Shown here one piece after another: positions 33,030 through 39,989 of a stretch of DNA of 44,586 nt. Made by a program: the position numbers and the translations under genes. The stretch comes from JAOUEA01 sp035711865 (lineage in GTDB: Bacteria > Actinomycetota > UBA4738 > HRBIN12): contig DASTBT010000154.1 of NCBI GenBank assembly GCA_035711865.1, forward strand, positions 1 to 44,586. Reading direction: 5' to 3'. The notes under the pieces are model-generated. The model saw only the letters and a list, made by a program, of their open reading frames with translations. It searched no databases and was not told the DNA's origin. The stretch's first letter is position 1. Each line of letters begins with the position of its first letter.

Positions 33030-34457
33030 CTAGCCATGGATACCGTCCCGCATGCCCGTCCCGGCGGCACGTTCGTACTCGCTGCGGAGCCGCCGGGAGA
33101 GGTCCCTCGCTCGGTGCAACGGCTCGGGCATGCGCTGGCGATGGGTGGTGCGCAGCACGATGTCGCGGGCCGTCTCGGGCGTCGTGAGCCACCCGGCATG
33201 GGCCATCACCGCATTCGACTTCGAGGTCGTGCGCACGCGGAACCCGACCAGGCTGCCGTCGATCCGGACCGGCGTCCAGTCGCCTCGGTGCGAGTCGGGC
33301 TCCGGAGCCTCGCCGATCTCCGGACGTTCGGTGACCCCGACGGTGGGCACGTCGATCGCGGCCCCGAGTTGGATCGCGAGCCCGGCGCCCCGCACATGGT
33401 CGCGGCCGGCCGCGTTCACGAGGATCAGGTTCGGCCGCATCGATAGCGCCGCCACCATGTCCTCGAGGATCGGGCCGATCGTGAGGGAGAGGTATCCGAC
33501 CTGGTACGGCCGAACGAGCTTGCGGGTGGCGGTCGCCGATTCGAGGACGTCGTGACCTTCCATCACCACCGCGGCCGCCCAGGCGATGTCGCGCGGATGA
33601 TCCTTCAGGCGGTTCGTGGGCAGGGAGACGAACACGCCCGCGATCGAGGGCTCCCCCGTTCCCGGGCCGGGCCACGGGTCGCACTCGTCGGCCCGCCTGG
33701 CGAGCTTGCGTTGGAGGCGCTCGAGGTCTCGGTGAGTCGCGGGCCACATGTCGCATCCGGGCAGGGCGGTCGACGTGTGCGGCGCGGGATCGGTCGCCGG
33801 CGGCTCGTCGGGGACCACCCGCAGCTCCTCACCCGCGAGCGAGACGGCCGGCTGACGTCGCCTCCGGCTCGGATACTCCTCGTACGCGGCGAGCAGTTGG
33901 CGCATCGTGCGGAGCGTCGTTTCCAGGTCGCCAGGGTCGACGCCGGTGAGGAGTTCCCGCTCGCCTTCGACGCATGCCGTCATGGCCCGATCGATCGTGC
34001 TGAGGCCCTGGACGGTCAGGATCACCGGCAGGCTCCGACGATCGGTGGGATCGGCCGTCCGCTCGATCAATCCCTTCGCCTCGAGCCGGTACAGACGGTT
34101 CGTGACCGCGGCCGGCGACAGCAACAGCAATCGGTGCAGCTCGCGAGGGGACATGCGGAACGGTGGCCCGGCGCCGCGGAGCGCGGCGAGCACGAGGAAC
34201 TGACCCCAGTCCAGCCCCAGCCGCGAGGAGGTGCGCTCCATGCGTTGCTGCAGGATCTGCGCGAGCCGGGACACCCTGGCCGTCACGGCGACGGGGGCGA
34301 GCTCGGCCTCGGGCCGTTCGTTCGCCCACTCGCCCAGCACCACGTCGATCTGGTCGAGGGGCGGCCGGTCCCCGCCCGCTCTGGCGAACCGGTTGTGCCC
34401 CGGACGTGCCGGGTGGGATCCGGGGGCCTCGTTCGATGCTCGCTCGCGCGCCGTCAT
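33030..34457 (-). CDS. MarR-family regulator fused to a catalytically dead endonuclease V-like domain
   Basis: A 475-residue two-domain protein. Residues about 55-195 are a MarR winged helix (RMSPRELHRLLLLSPAAVTNR, EAKGLIERTADPTDRR). Residues about 243-457 follow the endonuclease V fold: IAGVFVSLP, PYQVGYLSLTIGP, LILVNAAGRDHVRGAGLA, VPTVGVTERPEIGE, GDWTPVRIDGSLVGFRVRT and MPEPLHRARDLSRR. Compared with Thermotoga EndoV, catalytic Asp43 is F276, Glu89 is I327, Asp110 is N348 and His214 is W423, while the His116 position (H354) is kept. So nuclease activity is unlikely and the domain may bind a ligand or nucleic acid as a sensor. It overlaps the upstream MaoC gene by 4 bp, so it probably autoregulates the acyl-CoA operon. 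Confidence 0.85.
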   Translation of the reverse strand: MTARERASNEAPGSHPARPGHNRFARAGGDRPPLDQIDVVLGEWANERPEAELAPVAVTARVSRLAQILQQRMERTSSRLGLDWGQFLVLAALRGAGPPFRMSPRELHRLLLLSPAAVTNRLYRLEAKGLIERTADPTDRRSLPVILTVQGLSTIDRAMTACVEGERELLTGVDPGDLETTLRTMRQLLAAYEEYPSRRRRQPAVSLAGEELRVVPDEPPATDPAPHTSTALPGCDMWPATHRDLERLQRKLARRADECDPWPGPGTGEPSIAGVFVSLPTNRLKDHPRDIAWAAAVVMEGHDVLESATATRKLVRPYQVGYLSLTIGPILEDMVAALSMRPNLILVNAAGRDHVRGAGLAIQLGAAIDVPTVGVTERPEIGEAPEPDSHRGDWTPVRIDGSLVGFRVRTTSKSNAVMAHAGWLTTPETARDIVLRTTHRQRMPEPLHRARDLSRRLRSEYERAAGTGMRDGIHG

Positions 34458-34900
34458 CGACGTGCTCCTCGGCGTGAGGGCAGGGAGACCGTCGCGGTCC
34501 CCGGGGTGGTGACCTCGCCGCTCGGGTTCTCGATCCAGATGTCGAGATCGACGAGATCCTCACCGTCGCGCGCGGAGAGCCCGGTCACCTTCCCCCGGCA
34601 TCGCAGGTCGTGTCCGGGATAGTCCAGGCCACGGTAGGAGCATCCGTAGCGCACGATGCGACCGGCCGGAGCGACCCACCGGTGCAACAGGTGGCCGAGG
34701 AACGCGTTCTTCAGCGCTCCGTGCACGACGAGCCCCGGCAGCCCGATCGATCTCGCGTACTCCACGTCGTAGTGGATCTCGTAGAAGTCCCCGGACGCCG
34801 CGGCCCACATCACGAGCTGGCGCGGCGTGCACCGCTCGACGATCTCGGGGATCTCCTCGCCCGGCTCAACGTCATCGACGTACACCTGCTCGTAGAGCAT
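34454..34900 (-). CDS. MaoC-like hot-dog dehydratase subunit, active-site bearing
   Basis: A 148-residue hot-dog protein. It has the hydratase-2 pattern: SGDFYEIHYD (Asp and His of D-x(4)-H) followed by GLPGLVVHGALK. This is the catalytic partner of FAS1-like dehydratases such as HtdB/HadB. With the next gene upstream it should form a heterodimer hydrating or dehydrating an enoyl/3-hydroxyacyl thioester. It starts 12 bp after its partner and overlaps the MarR-EndoV start by 4 bp. Confidence 0.86.
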   Translation of the reverse strand: MLYEQVYVDDVEPGEEIPEIVERCTPRQLVMWAAASGDFYEIHYDVEYARSIGLPGLVVHGALKNAFLGHLLHRWVAPAGRIVRYGCSYRGLDYPGHDLRCRGKVTGLSARDGEDLVDLDIWIENPSGEVTTPGTATVSLPSRRGARR

Positions 34901-34912
34901 CGATCGCCTCTC

Positions 34913-35377
34913 TCAGTAGTTGATCACCGTGGCTCGGAGGATCGCGACGATGTCGTCGTCGCGACGGTAGGTCGTCTCTCGCGTGATCAGCAGCATCGGA
35001 CCGACCGAGCCGCTCCGCTCCTTGACGTCGGAGATCGTCGTGGTCGCGACGAGCTCGTCGCCCGCCATCACCGCCGAGCGATACTCGTACTCCGTGCCGC
35101 CGTTCAGGCTCCGTGTGAGGTCGGGGTGCAGGCCGCGGATCGGCGGCCCCGGCTCGTCGTCGCCCGGCATGCGTCGGGGCACCCCCATGAACCCCGGGGG
35201 CGCCGGAAGCCGCTCGTATCCCGCTTCACGGGCCGCTGCCTCGTCGTGGAAGATCGGATCGTCGATGCCCACCGCCCGTGCCCACATCCTGATGCCGGTG
35301 CGGTCGACCTCGTGGATCACCGATGGCCATGCCGTGCCGACGAGCGCCTCGAGCTCCGGGGTCACGAGACCGGTCAT
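34913..35377 (-). CDS. FAS1-like dehydratase N-terminal-type subunit (MaoC_dehydrat_N)
   Basis: A 154-residue hot-dog protein of the N-terminal FAS1-like dehydratase type: MWARAVGIDDPIFHDEAAA, then LPAPPGFMG and LNGGTEYEYRSAV. The catalytic D-x(4)-H is not fully formed, as expected for the structural subunit. ATG 35377 overlaps the nitrilase stop (ATGA). The longer frame upstream is antisense-like. It pairs with 34454 in the manner of HadA/HadB or HtdA/HtdB. Confidence 0.84.
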   Translation of the reverse strand: MTGLVTPELEALVGTAWPSVIHEVDRTGIRMWARAVGIDDPIFHDEAAAREAGYERLPAPPGFMGVPRRMPGDDEPGPPIRGLHPDLTRSLNGGTEYEYRSAVMAGDELVATTTISDVKERSGSVGPMLLITRETTYRRDDDIVAILRATVINY

Positions 35378-36291
35378 GCGCTCGAGGTCGGTCGCGAGAC
35401 GGGGCCGGCGGTGTACAGCTCCGGCTTGTACCACTGCCACAGCACACCGGCCTTGCAGGCCTTGTCGATGCCGCGCCGATCCTGTTCGGCTCGAAGGAAG
35501 CGGATCCGGTCGAGGTCGCAGTCGGCGACGAGGACCCCCTCGACCGATCCCTCTGCGAGCACGGCCTCGGGGGAGCAGATCATCGAGAGCCCCGGGTTCG
35601 ACGATTCGTGTCCGAGGATGTTCTGGCAGGTCGCCGTGTAGGCGAGGTTCTCGATCGCGCGGGCCCGAGTGAGCACCCGCCACGTGTCCCACTGCGCCAT
35701 CTTCCACAGGCCTGCGGGCATGAAGATGATCTCGGCCCCCTCGAGGGCGAGCTGTCGCGCGAGCTCGGGCACGTAGACCTCGCTGCAGACCAGCATGCCG
35801 ATCGTGCATCCGCCGACGTCGAAGACCGGCAGCTCCGACGCGGCCGTGTACCCGAAGTCCCAGAACGATCCCCCTTGATAGATCCACGGTCCGTCCGGCG
35901 TCGTCCGCCGGTAGCGTCCGGCCTCGTTCCCGTCGGGACCGATCAAGACGAGCGCGTTGAAGTGGCTCGAGGGGTCGCCCGGCACCGGCTCGATCGTGCC
36001 GGCGATCACGAACACGTCGAGATCGCGGGCCTTCGCGGCCAGATCGGGCATCGCGTCGTAGTCAATCGGAGGGGTCCATGGGCCCGGGTAGGTCTCCGGC
36101 AGACAGACGATGCGTGCCCCGAGACCCGCCGCCTGCTCCACGTATGCGATCGCCCGCCCGACGTTCTTGGGCGGATCGTCGGTCTGGGTCCGGGTCTGCA
36201 CGACCGCGATCCTGATCGAGTCCACGTCGTTCGCACCCCCTGCCGGCTCCTGCCGCCGCCGGTCGCCTCCGTCGGATCGATGCGGGCTCAT
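35374..36291 (-). CDS. Nitrilase-superfamily amidohydrolase, catalytic Lys position changed
   Basis: A 305-residue carbon-nitrogen hydrolase-fold protein. Conserved segments: IVCLPETYPG with catalytic Glu (E66) and IGMLVCSEVYVPELA with the nucleophile Cys (C169). The catalytic Lys, normally in a RK-x-H-like motif, falls on R129 in YRRTTPDGP. The C-terminal region (GHESSNPGLSMICSPEAVLAE) fits the family. Arg in place of Lys makes standard amidase/nitrilase activity uncertain. ATG 36291 overlaps the CoA-transferase stop (ATGA). Placed in an acyl-CoA operon, it might cleave an amide or nitrile of the growth substrate or act on a thioester. Confidence 0.82.
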   Translation of the reverse strand: MSPHRSDGGDRRRQEPAGGANDVDSIRIAVVQTRTQTDDPPKNVGRAIAYVEQAAGLGARIVCLPETYPGPWTPPIDYDAMPDLAAKARDLDVFVIAGTIEPVPGDPSSHFNALVLIGPDGNEAGRYRRTTPDGPWIYQGGSFWDFGYTAASELPVFDVGGCTIGMLVCSEVYVPELARQLALEGAEIIFMPAGLWKMAQWDTWRVLTRARAIENLAYTATCQNILGHESSNPGLSMICSPEAVLAEGSVEGVLVADCDLDRIRFLRAEQDRRGIDKACKAGVLWQWYKPELYTAGPVSRPTSSA

Positions 36292-37493
36292 GCCGAGACC
36301 GCCTCGCCGAACACGCCTGCGTCGCGCAGGCGTTCGATGCGTGCTTCGTCGTATCCGAGGACCGTCCGCAGCACGGCCTCGGTGTCGCCTCCCAGCGCCG
36401 GGGGAGCGATCGCCTGTGGCTCCTCGTTCCCCACGACCTTGATGGCGTTCCCGACGGCTTTCACCGGCGCGTCGTCGAGGGAGAACGAGCGGACCATGCG
36501 CCGCGCCGCCACGTGTGGGTCGTCGAAGACCTCGGGCATGCGGTTGACCGGCGCGGCGGGCACCCCCGCCGCCTGCAGCGTCTCGAGCCACTCGCGCGAG
36601 TCGCGGCGAGCGAAGATGTCTTCGAGCAGCGGCAACAGTTCCTCACGATGGATCTGTCGCGACCTCGCTTCGTCGAACTCCGGCCGGGCGAGCTCCTCGG
36701 GATCGCCGAGCGCTCCGCGGAGCTTCGTCCAGAAATGCTCCTCGCGGGGTGCGACCACGATGTACGCGTCGTCGGCGCACCGGAAGGCCTGCCACGGTGT
36801 GATGAAGGGGTGCGCCGAGCCGCGTGGTTCCTGGTCCTGGCCCGTGTTGAGGTACAGGGTGCCGACGTGGGCGAGCATCTCGACCATCACGTCGAACATC
36901 GCGACGTCGAAGTGCTCGCCTCTGCCTCGAGCGCGCGTGCCTTCGACCCCGGCGAGCACGGCGATCGCGGCGAACACCCCCGCGAGCAGGTCCGCCACCG
37001 GGATGCCCATGATCACCGGCGGCCGCCCCGACTCGCCCATGATCGACATGTGGCCGGTCATCGCCTGCAGGATGAGGTCGTAGGCGGGCAGGTCGCGGTA
37101 GGGGCTCTCCTGGCCGAAGCCCGACACCGAGACCAACACGACCCCGGGATTCACCTCACGCATGCGATCGAAGCCGACCCCGAGCCGATCGATCACCCCG
37201 GGCCGGAAGTTCTCGACGACGGCGTCGGCGGTGCGGACCAGGTCGAAGAGCACCTCGCGGCCCTCCTGGGTCTTCAGGTCGAGCACCACGCTGCGCTTGT
37301 TCCGATTGTGCGTGAGGTGGATCGCGCTCTCGTCGCCGATGCCGTAGATCGCCGGTCGCCGGCCGGCGTCGCCGCTCGGCGGCTCGACCTTGATCACGTC
37401 GGCACCCAGATCCGACAGGATCATGCCGCCGAAGGTTCCGGCGATCACCTGCCCCAGCTCGACGATACGCAGGTGCTCGAGCATCTCAGCCAT
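36288..37493 (-). CDS. CaiB/BaiF family (type III) CoA transferase
   Basis: A 401-residue type III CoA transferase, which moves CoA between carboxylic acids through an enzyme-bound aspartyl-CoA thioester. N-terminal LRIVELGQVIAGTFGGMILSDLGADVIKVE is split-domain typical (segments of 20 residues or less), and the catalytic Asp lies in LPAYDLILQAMTGHM. First gene of the cluster B minus-strand operon, so it is the probable activation step that makes the pathway acyl-CoA. ATG 37493 (MAEML) is used; ATG 37484 is possible. A 12-bp palindrome lies 26 bp upstream. Confidence 0.9.
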   Translation of the reverse strand: MAEMLEHLRIVELGQVIAGTFGGMILSDLGADVIKVEPPSGDAGRRPAIYGIGDESAIHLTHNRNKRSVVLDLKTQEGREVLFDLVRTADAVVENFRPGVIDRLGVGFDRMREVNPGVVLVSVSGFGQESPYRDLPAYDLILQAMTGHMSIMGESGRPPVIMGIPVADLLAGVFAAIAVLAGVEGTRARGRGEHFDVAMFDVMVEMLAHVGTLYLNTGQDQEPRGSAHPFITPWQAFRCADDAYIVVAPREEHFWTKLRGALGDPEELARPEFDEARSRQIHREELLPLLEDIFARRDSREWLETLQAAGVPAAPVNRMPEVFDDPHVAARRMVRSFSLDDAPVKAVGNAIKVVGNEEPQAIAPPALGGDTEAVLRTVLGYDEARIERLRDAGVFGEAVSA

Positions 37494-37518
37494 CCCCGAT
37501 CGGGCACAGCCTAACGTT

Positions 37519-37530
37519 GACGCTAGCGTC
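37519..37530. promoter_or_regulatory. Perfect 12-bp palindrome GACGCTAGCGTC
   Basis: A perfect palindrome 26 bp upstream of the CoA-transferase start, inside the wider element GTT-palindrome-GAACC. Positions and symmetry are as expected for a repressor site on that promoter. Which protein binds is not known; the MarR-EndoV protein of the same operon is the best candidate. Confidence 0.5.
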
Positions 37531-37540
37531 GAACCATCTC
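37529..37540. repeat. Left arm of a 12-bp inverted repeat (operator half-site)
   Basis: TCGAACCATCTC here is the exact inverse of 37625-37636. Viewed at the 21-bp scale it fits the GGTTCGA-N7-TCGAACC pattern with a perfect right half and a weak left half (GTT only). Confidence 0.55.
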
Positions 37541-37624
37541 CGTCGAGGTGCGTTCGGGTCGACACCAGGTCGTTCCATCGCGACCGAGCCTAGCCACGAC
37601 CGGCGCGTGAGAGCAAGTCGGTGC

Positions 37625-37636
37625 GAGATGGTTCGA
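37625..37636. repeat. Right arm of a 12-bp inverted repeat (operator half-site)
   Basis: GAGATGGTTCGA, exact inverse of 37529-37540. It gives a perfect left half GGTTCGA (37630-37636), and after 7 bases a weak right half TCAAATG (37644-37650). Confidence 0.55.
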
Positions 37637-37658
37637 ACGTGAATCAAATGAGCTTCGC

Positions 37659-37688
37659 TTGCGGGCGATCACGACGCCCGCCTAGCAT
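37659..37688 (+). promoter_or_regulatory. Putative promoter with an inverted repeat in the spacer
   Basis: TTGCGG (37659-37664) and TAGCAT (37683-37688) are -35/-10-like with an 18-base spacer. A perfect repeat GCGGGCG (37661-37667) / CGCCCGC (37675-37681) covers the spacer, a common place for an operator. It points to the HMGL-like operon with a 5' leader of about 125 bases. Confidence 0.45.
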
Positions 37689-37820
37689 CCGCCCCGTCGA
37701 GCCTTCGCCTCCGACCGACGGCGCGGTCGAGCTGTCCGCCCAGCTGTGGTGAGGGGGCGGGACGGAGGAGCGAGAGAGACGTCGGCGTCAGCCGGCTCGG
37801 AGAGAAGGGGAAGACCGTTG

Positions 37821-39152
37821 GTGATCGACATGGGACACGGCCGTTCCGAGGTGGACATCAGGGCCGAGACGCAGGCTCCGAGCGATACCGACGGCAAGAG
37901 CCTGCCGCGCGAGGGCACCCCCGGTTTCCGCGAGGGTATGTGGGCGGTGAGCCCCTACAACTTCGACGAACGGGTGCGCGAGGGCATGCACCTGCCCGAC
38001 CAGGTCCAGTTGATGGACATGACCCTGCGCGAAGGGCGCCAGGTCTCGGGCGTCTCGGTCGGACTCGACGAGGTGCTCGAGTTCGTTCGGCGCATCGACG
38101 ACGTCGGCGTCCACATCGTCGAGATGCACCACGACTACATCGAGGAGATCAAGCGCACGAAGGCGATGGGCGTGGACTTCCGCATCCAGGCGCTCGTGCA
38201 TCCCACGGCGGCGCTGAACCCGGAGGCCTGCCGCGAGGAGATCGACCTCTGTCTCGACGCAGGTGCCGACATCGTCTGCCCCGCATTCGCGATCAGCGAT
38301 TACAACTACAAGCTCGTGGAGTCGATGGGCGGGCTCACGATCACCCGGGAGGAGGCGCTCGATCGAGCGTGTGAGGCGATCCAGTACGGAAAAGAGCAGG
38401 GCGCGTACATGAACCCGAACCTCATGGACTTCTCGCGCCTCGATCTGGAGTGGCTGAAGGAGATCGTCCGGCGCCTGAAGGAGGCCGGCATCGACGCCCT
38501 CCGCATCGACGACATCTGCGGTTCGTGCATCCCGGCCGTCTACAAGCACCACACGTGGGAGGTCAAACAGATCCTCGGGCCGGAGATCCCGCTCGCGATC
38601 CACAGCCACAACGACTTCGAGCTCGGCACAGCCGGACAGCTCGCTGCGCTGGAAGGGGGAGCCGAGGTGCTCGAGGGGTGCATCAATGGGCTCGGCGAGC
38701 GGGCGGGTGTGCCGAACCTCGCGGTGCTCGCGTCGGTGCTGCAGATCATGTACGGCTACGAGCTCGGCATGAAGCTGGACAAGCTCCAGGACCTGTCCGA
38801 ATGGGTTGCGGACGTGTGGAACCAGCCGATCCCGCCCCACATGTCGGGCACCGGGAAGACGGCGTTCAGTCACGCCGCCGAGGTTCACTATGCGCTGCCG
38901 GAAGGGGACGAGTGGTCGTTCAACGCCTGGTCGCCGAGGGTGATCGGCAACGACGCGTACGTCCCGCTCTGTCACTACTCCGGGCCGATGGCGATCCAGA
39001 AGAAGATCATCGACCACGGGTGGGATCCGGTCGACGAAGACACGGCGAACCGCGTGCTCGAGCGGGTCCGCACCGAGGTACGCCAGCGTCGGCGCGAACC
39101 ATCCGATCGGGTGTTCGCGGCGATCGTCGAGGAAGAGCAGCGCCGGTCCTGA
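37821..39152 (+). CDS. DRE-TIM metallolyase family enzyme (HMG-CoA-lyase-like), second copy
   Basis: A 443-residue TIM-barrel protein. Motif I is LMDMTLREGRQVSG (D-x-T-L-R-E-G in place of D-G), the metal segment is AIHSHNDFELG (HxHND intact), and GCINGLGERAGVPNLAVLA closes the site. A helical tail of about 120 residues contains HMSGTGKTAFSH. Glu for Asp in the DRE-G loop and the long tail set it apart from the cluster A copy, so it probably has another substrate. Start GTG 37821 (after GAAGGGGAAG) is preferred; TTG 37818, ATG 37830 and GTG 37746 are possible. First gene of the plus-strand cluster B operon. Confidence 0.84.
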   Translation: MIDMGHGRSEVDIRAETQAPSDTDGKSLPREGTPGFREGMWAVSPYNFDERVREGMHLPDQVQLMDMTLREGRQVSGVSVGLDEVLEFVRRIDDVGVHIVEMHHDYIEEIKRTKAMGVDFRIQALVHPTAALNPEACREEIDLCLDAGADIVCPAFAISDYNYKLVESMGGLTITREEALDRACEAIQYGKEQGAYMNPNLMDFSRLDLEWLKEIVRRLKEAGIDALRIDDICGSCIPAVYKHHTWEVKQILGPEIPLAIHSHNDFELGTAGQLAALEGGAEVLEGCINGLGERAGVPNLAVLASVLQIMYGYELGMKLDKLQDLSEWVADVWNQPIPPHMSGTGKTAFSHAAEVHYALPEGDEWSFNAWSPRVIGNDAYVPLCHYSGPMAIQKKIIDHGWDPVDEDTANRVLERVRTEVRQRRREPSDRVFAAIVEEEQRRS

Positions 39153-39180
39153 CCGACGCGATCGAGGAAGGGAGCGCGAG

Positions 39181-39963
39181 ATGGGACAGATGGAGGGGAA
39201 GAACGTCTTCCTGACCGGCGCGAGCAAGGGCATGGGCCGGGAGATGGCCCGCGGGCTGGCCAAGGAGGGGGCCACCCTGGCTCTGGTCGCCCGGACCGAG
39301 TCTGCGCTGAAGGAGCTTGCCGAGGAGCTCGACGGACTCGGAGGACGCGGGGTCGCCATCCCCGCCGACGTGAGCGACCGTGAACAGGTGAAGGCGGCCG
39401 TTGCGAAGGCTCGCGAGGAGCTCGGTGAGATCCACGTGCTGATCAACAGCGCGGGCGTGCTCGACAACGAGCCGATCGCCGGCCACCGGGACGAGGTGTG
39501 GGAACACCACTACGGGGTCAACGTGAACTCCTACTTCTTCACGATCCGGGAGATCATCGGCGAGATGTTCGATCGCGGCTCGGGCCGCGTCATCAACATC
39601 GCCTCCACGTCGAGCAAGGTGCCGATCGGCCCGAACCGAGCCGCCTACGTCTCGTCGAAGCACGCCGTGCTCGGGTTGACCAAGGAGGTGGCGTTCGAAG
39701 CCGCGCCCCACGGCGTGACCGTGAACGCGATCTGCCCGGGGTTCGTCCTCACCGACATGGTGGAGGACAGCATGCGGAAGTTCGCGCGCGATTCGGGCAA
39801 GACCCCCGAGGAGACCCGGCAGTTCTGGATCAGCAAGATCCCGCTCGGACGGTTCATCGATCCCGAGGAGGTCGTGCCGCTCGTGGTCTTCCTCTGCTCC
39901 GACGGCGCCGGGGCGATCACGATGCAGGCGATCAACGTCGACGGGGGCTTCTCGCCGATCTGA
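39181..39963 (+). CDS. Short-chain dehydrogenase/reductase
   Basis: A 260-residue classical SDR. Cofactor motif TGASKGMGREMA, NSAGVLDN, and catalytic Ser (NIASTSSK), Tyr and Lys (AAYVSSKHAV). It ends with the common GGFSPI. It would oxidise or reduce a hydroxyl/keto group, perhaps a 3-hydroxyacyl-CoA, using NAD(P)(H). GGAAGGGAGCG precedes the ATG. It is 28 bp after the lyase in the same operon. Confidence 0.9.
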   Translation: MGQMEGKNVFLTGASKGMGREMARGLAKEGATLALVARTESALKELAEELDGLGGRGVAIPADVSDREQVKAAVAKAREELGEIHVLINSAGVLDNEPIAGHRDEVWEHHYGVNVNSYFFTIREIIGEMFDRGSGRVINIASTSSKVPIGPNRAAYVSSKHAVLGLTKEVAFEAAPHGVTVNAICPGFVLTDMVEDSMRKFARDSGKTPEETRQFWISKIPLGRFIDPEEVVPLVVFLCSDGAGAITMQAINVDGGFSPI

Positions 39964-39989
39964 TCGCCGACGCGAGACGAGGAGGACGC

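Larger units (their letters stand above)
37494..37820. promoter_or_regulatory. Divergent promoter region of cluster B (no gene)
   Basis: A 327-bp gap between the divergent CoA-transferase and HMGL-like genes. It holds the inverted pair TCGAACCATCTC (37529-37540) and GAGATGGTTCGA (37625-37636), the palindrome at 37519-37530, the promoter-like elements at 37659-37688, and the GGGGA-type ribosome site near 37807. Nothing coding is recognised; a GTG at 37746 would only extend the downstream gene with low-complexity residues. Confidence 0.6.

Noticed and set aside
33030..34457. Two separate genes (MarR and EndoV) joined by error
   Set aside because: One uninterrupted frame with a plausible linker (about 195-242) and no stop, start or ribosome site between domains. 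The catalytic losses also argue against a working separate EndoV.
37560..37650. Possible tRNA 3' half (GGTTCGAA resembles a T-loop)
   Set aside because: The bases around TTCGAAC do not form a 5-bp T stem, and no acceptor or anticodon arm could be built.
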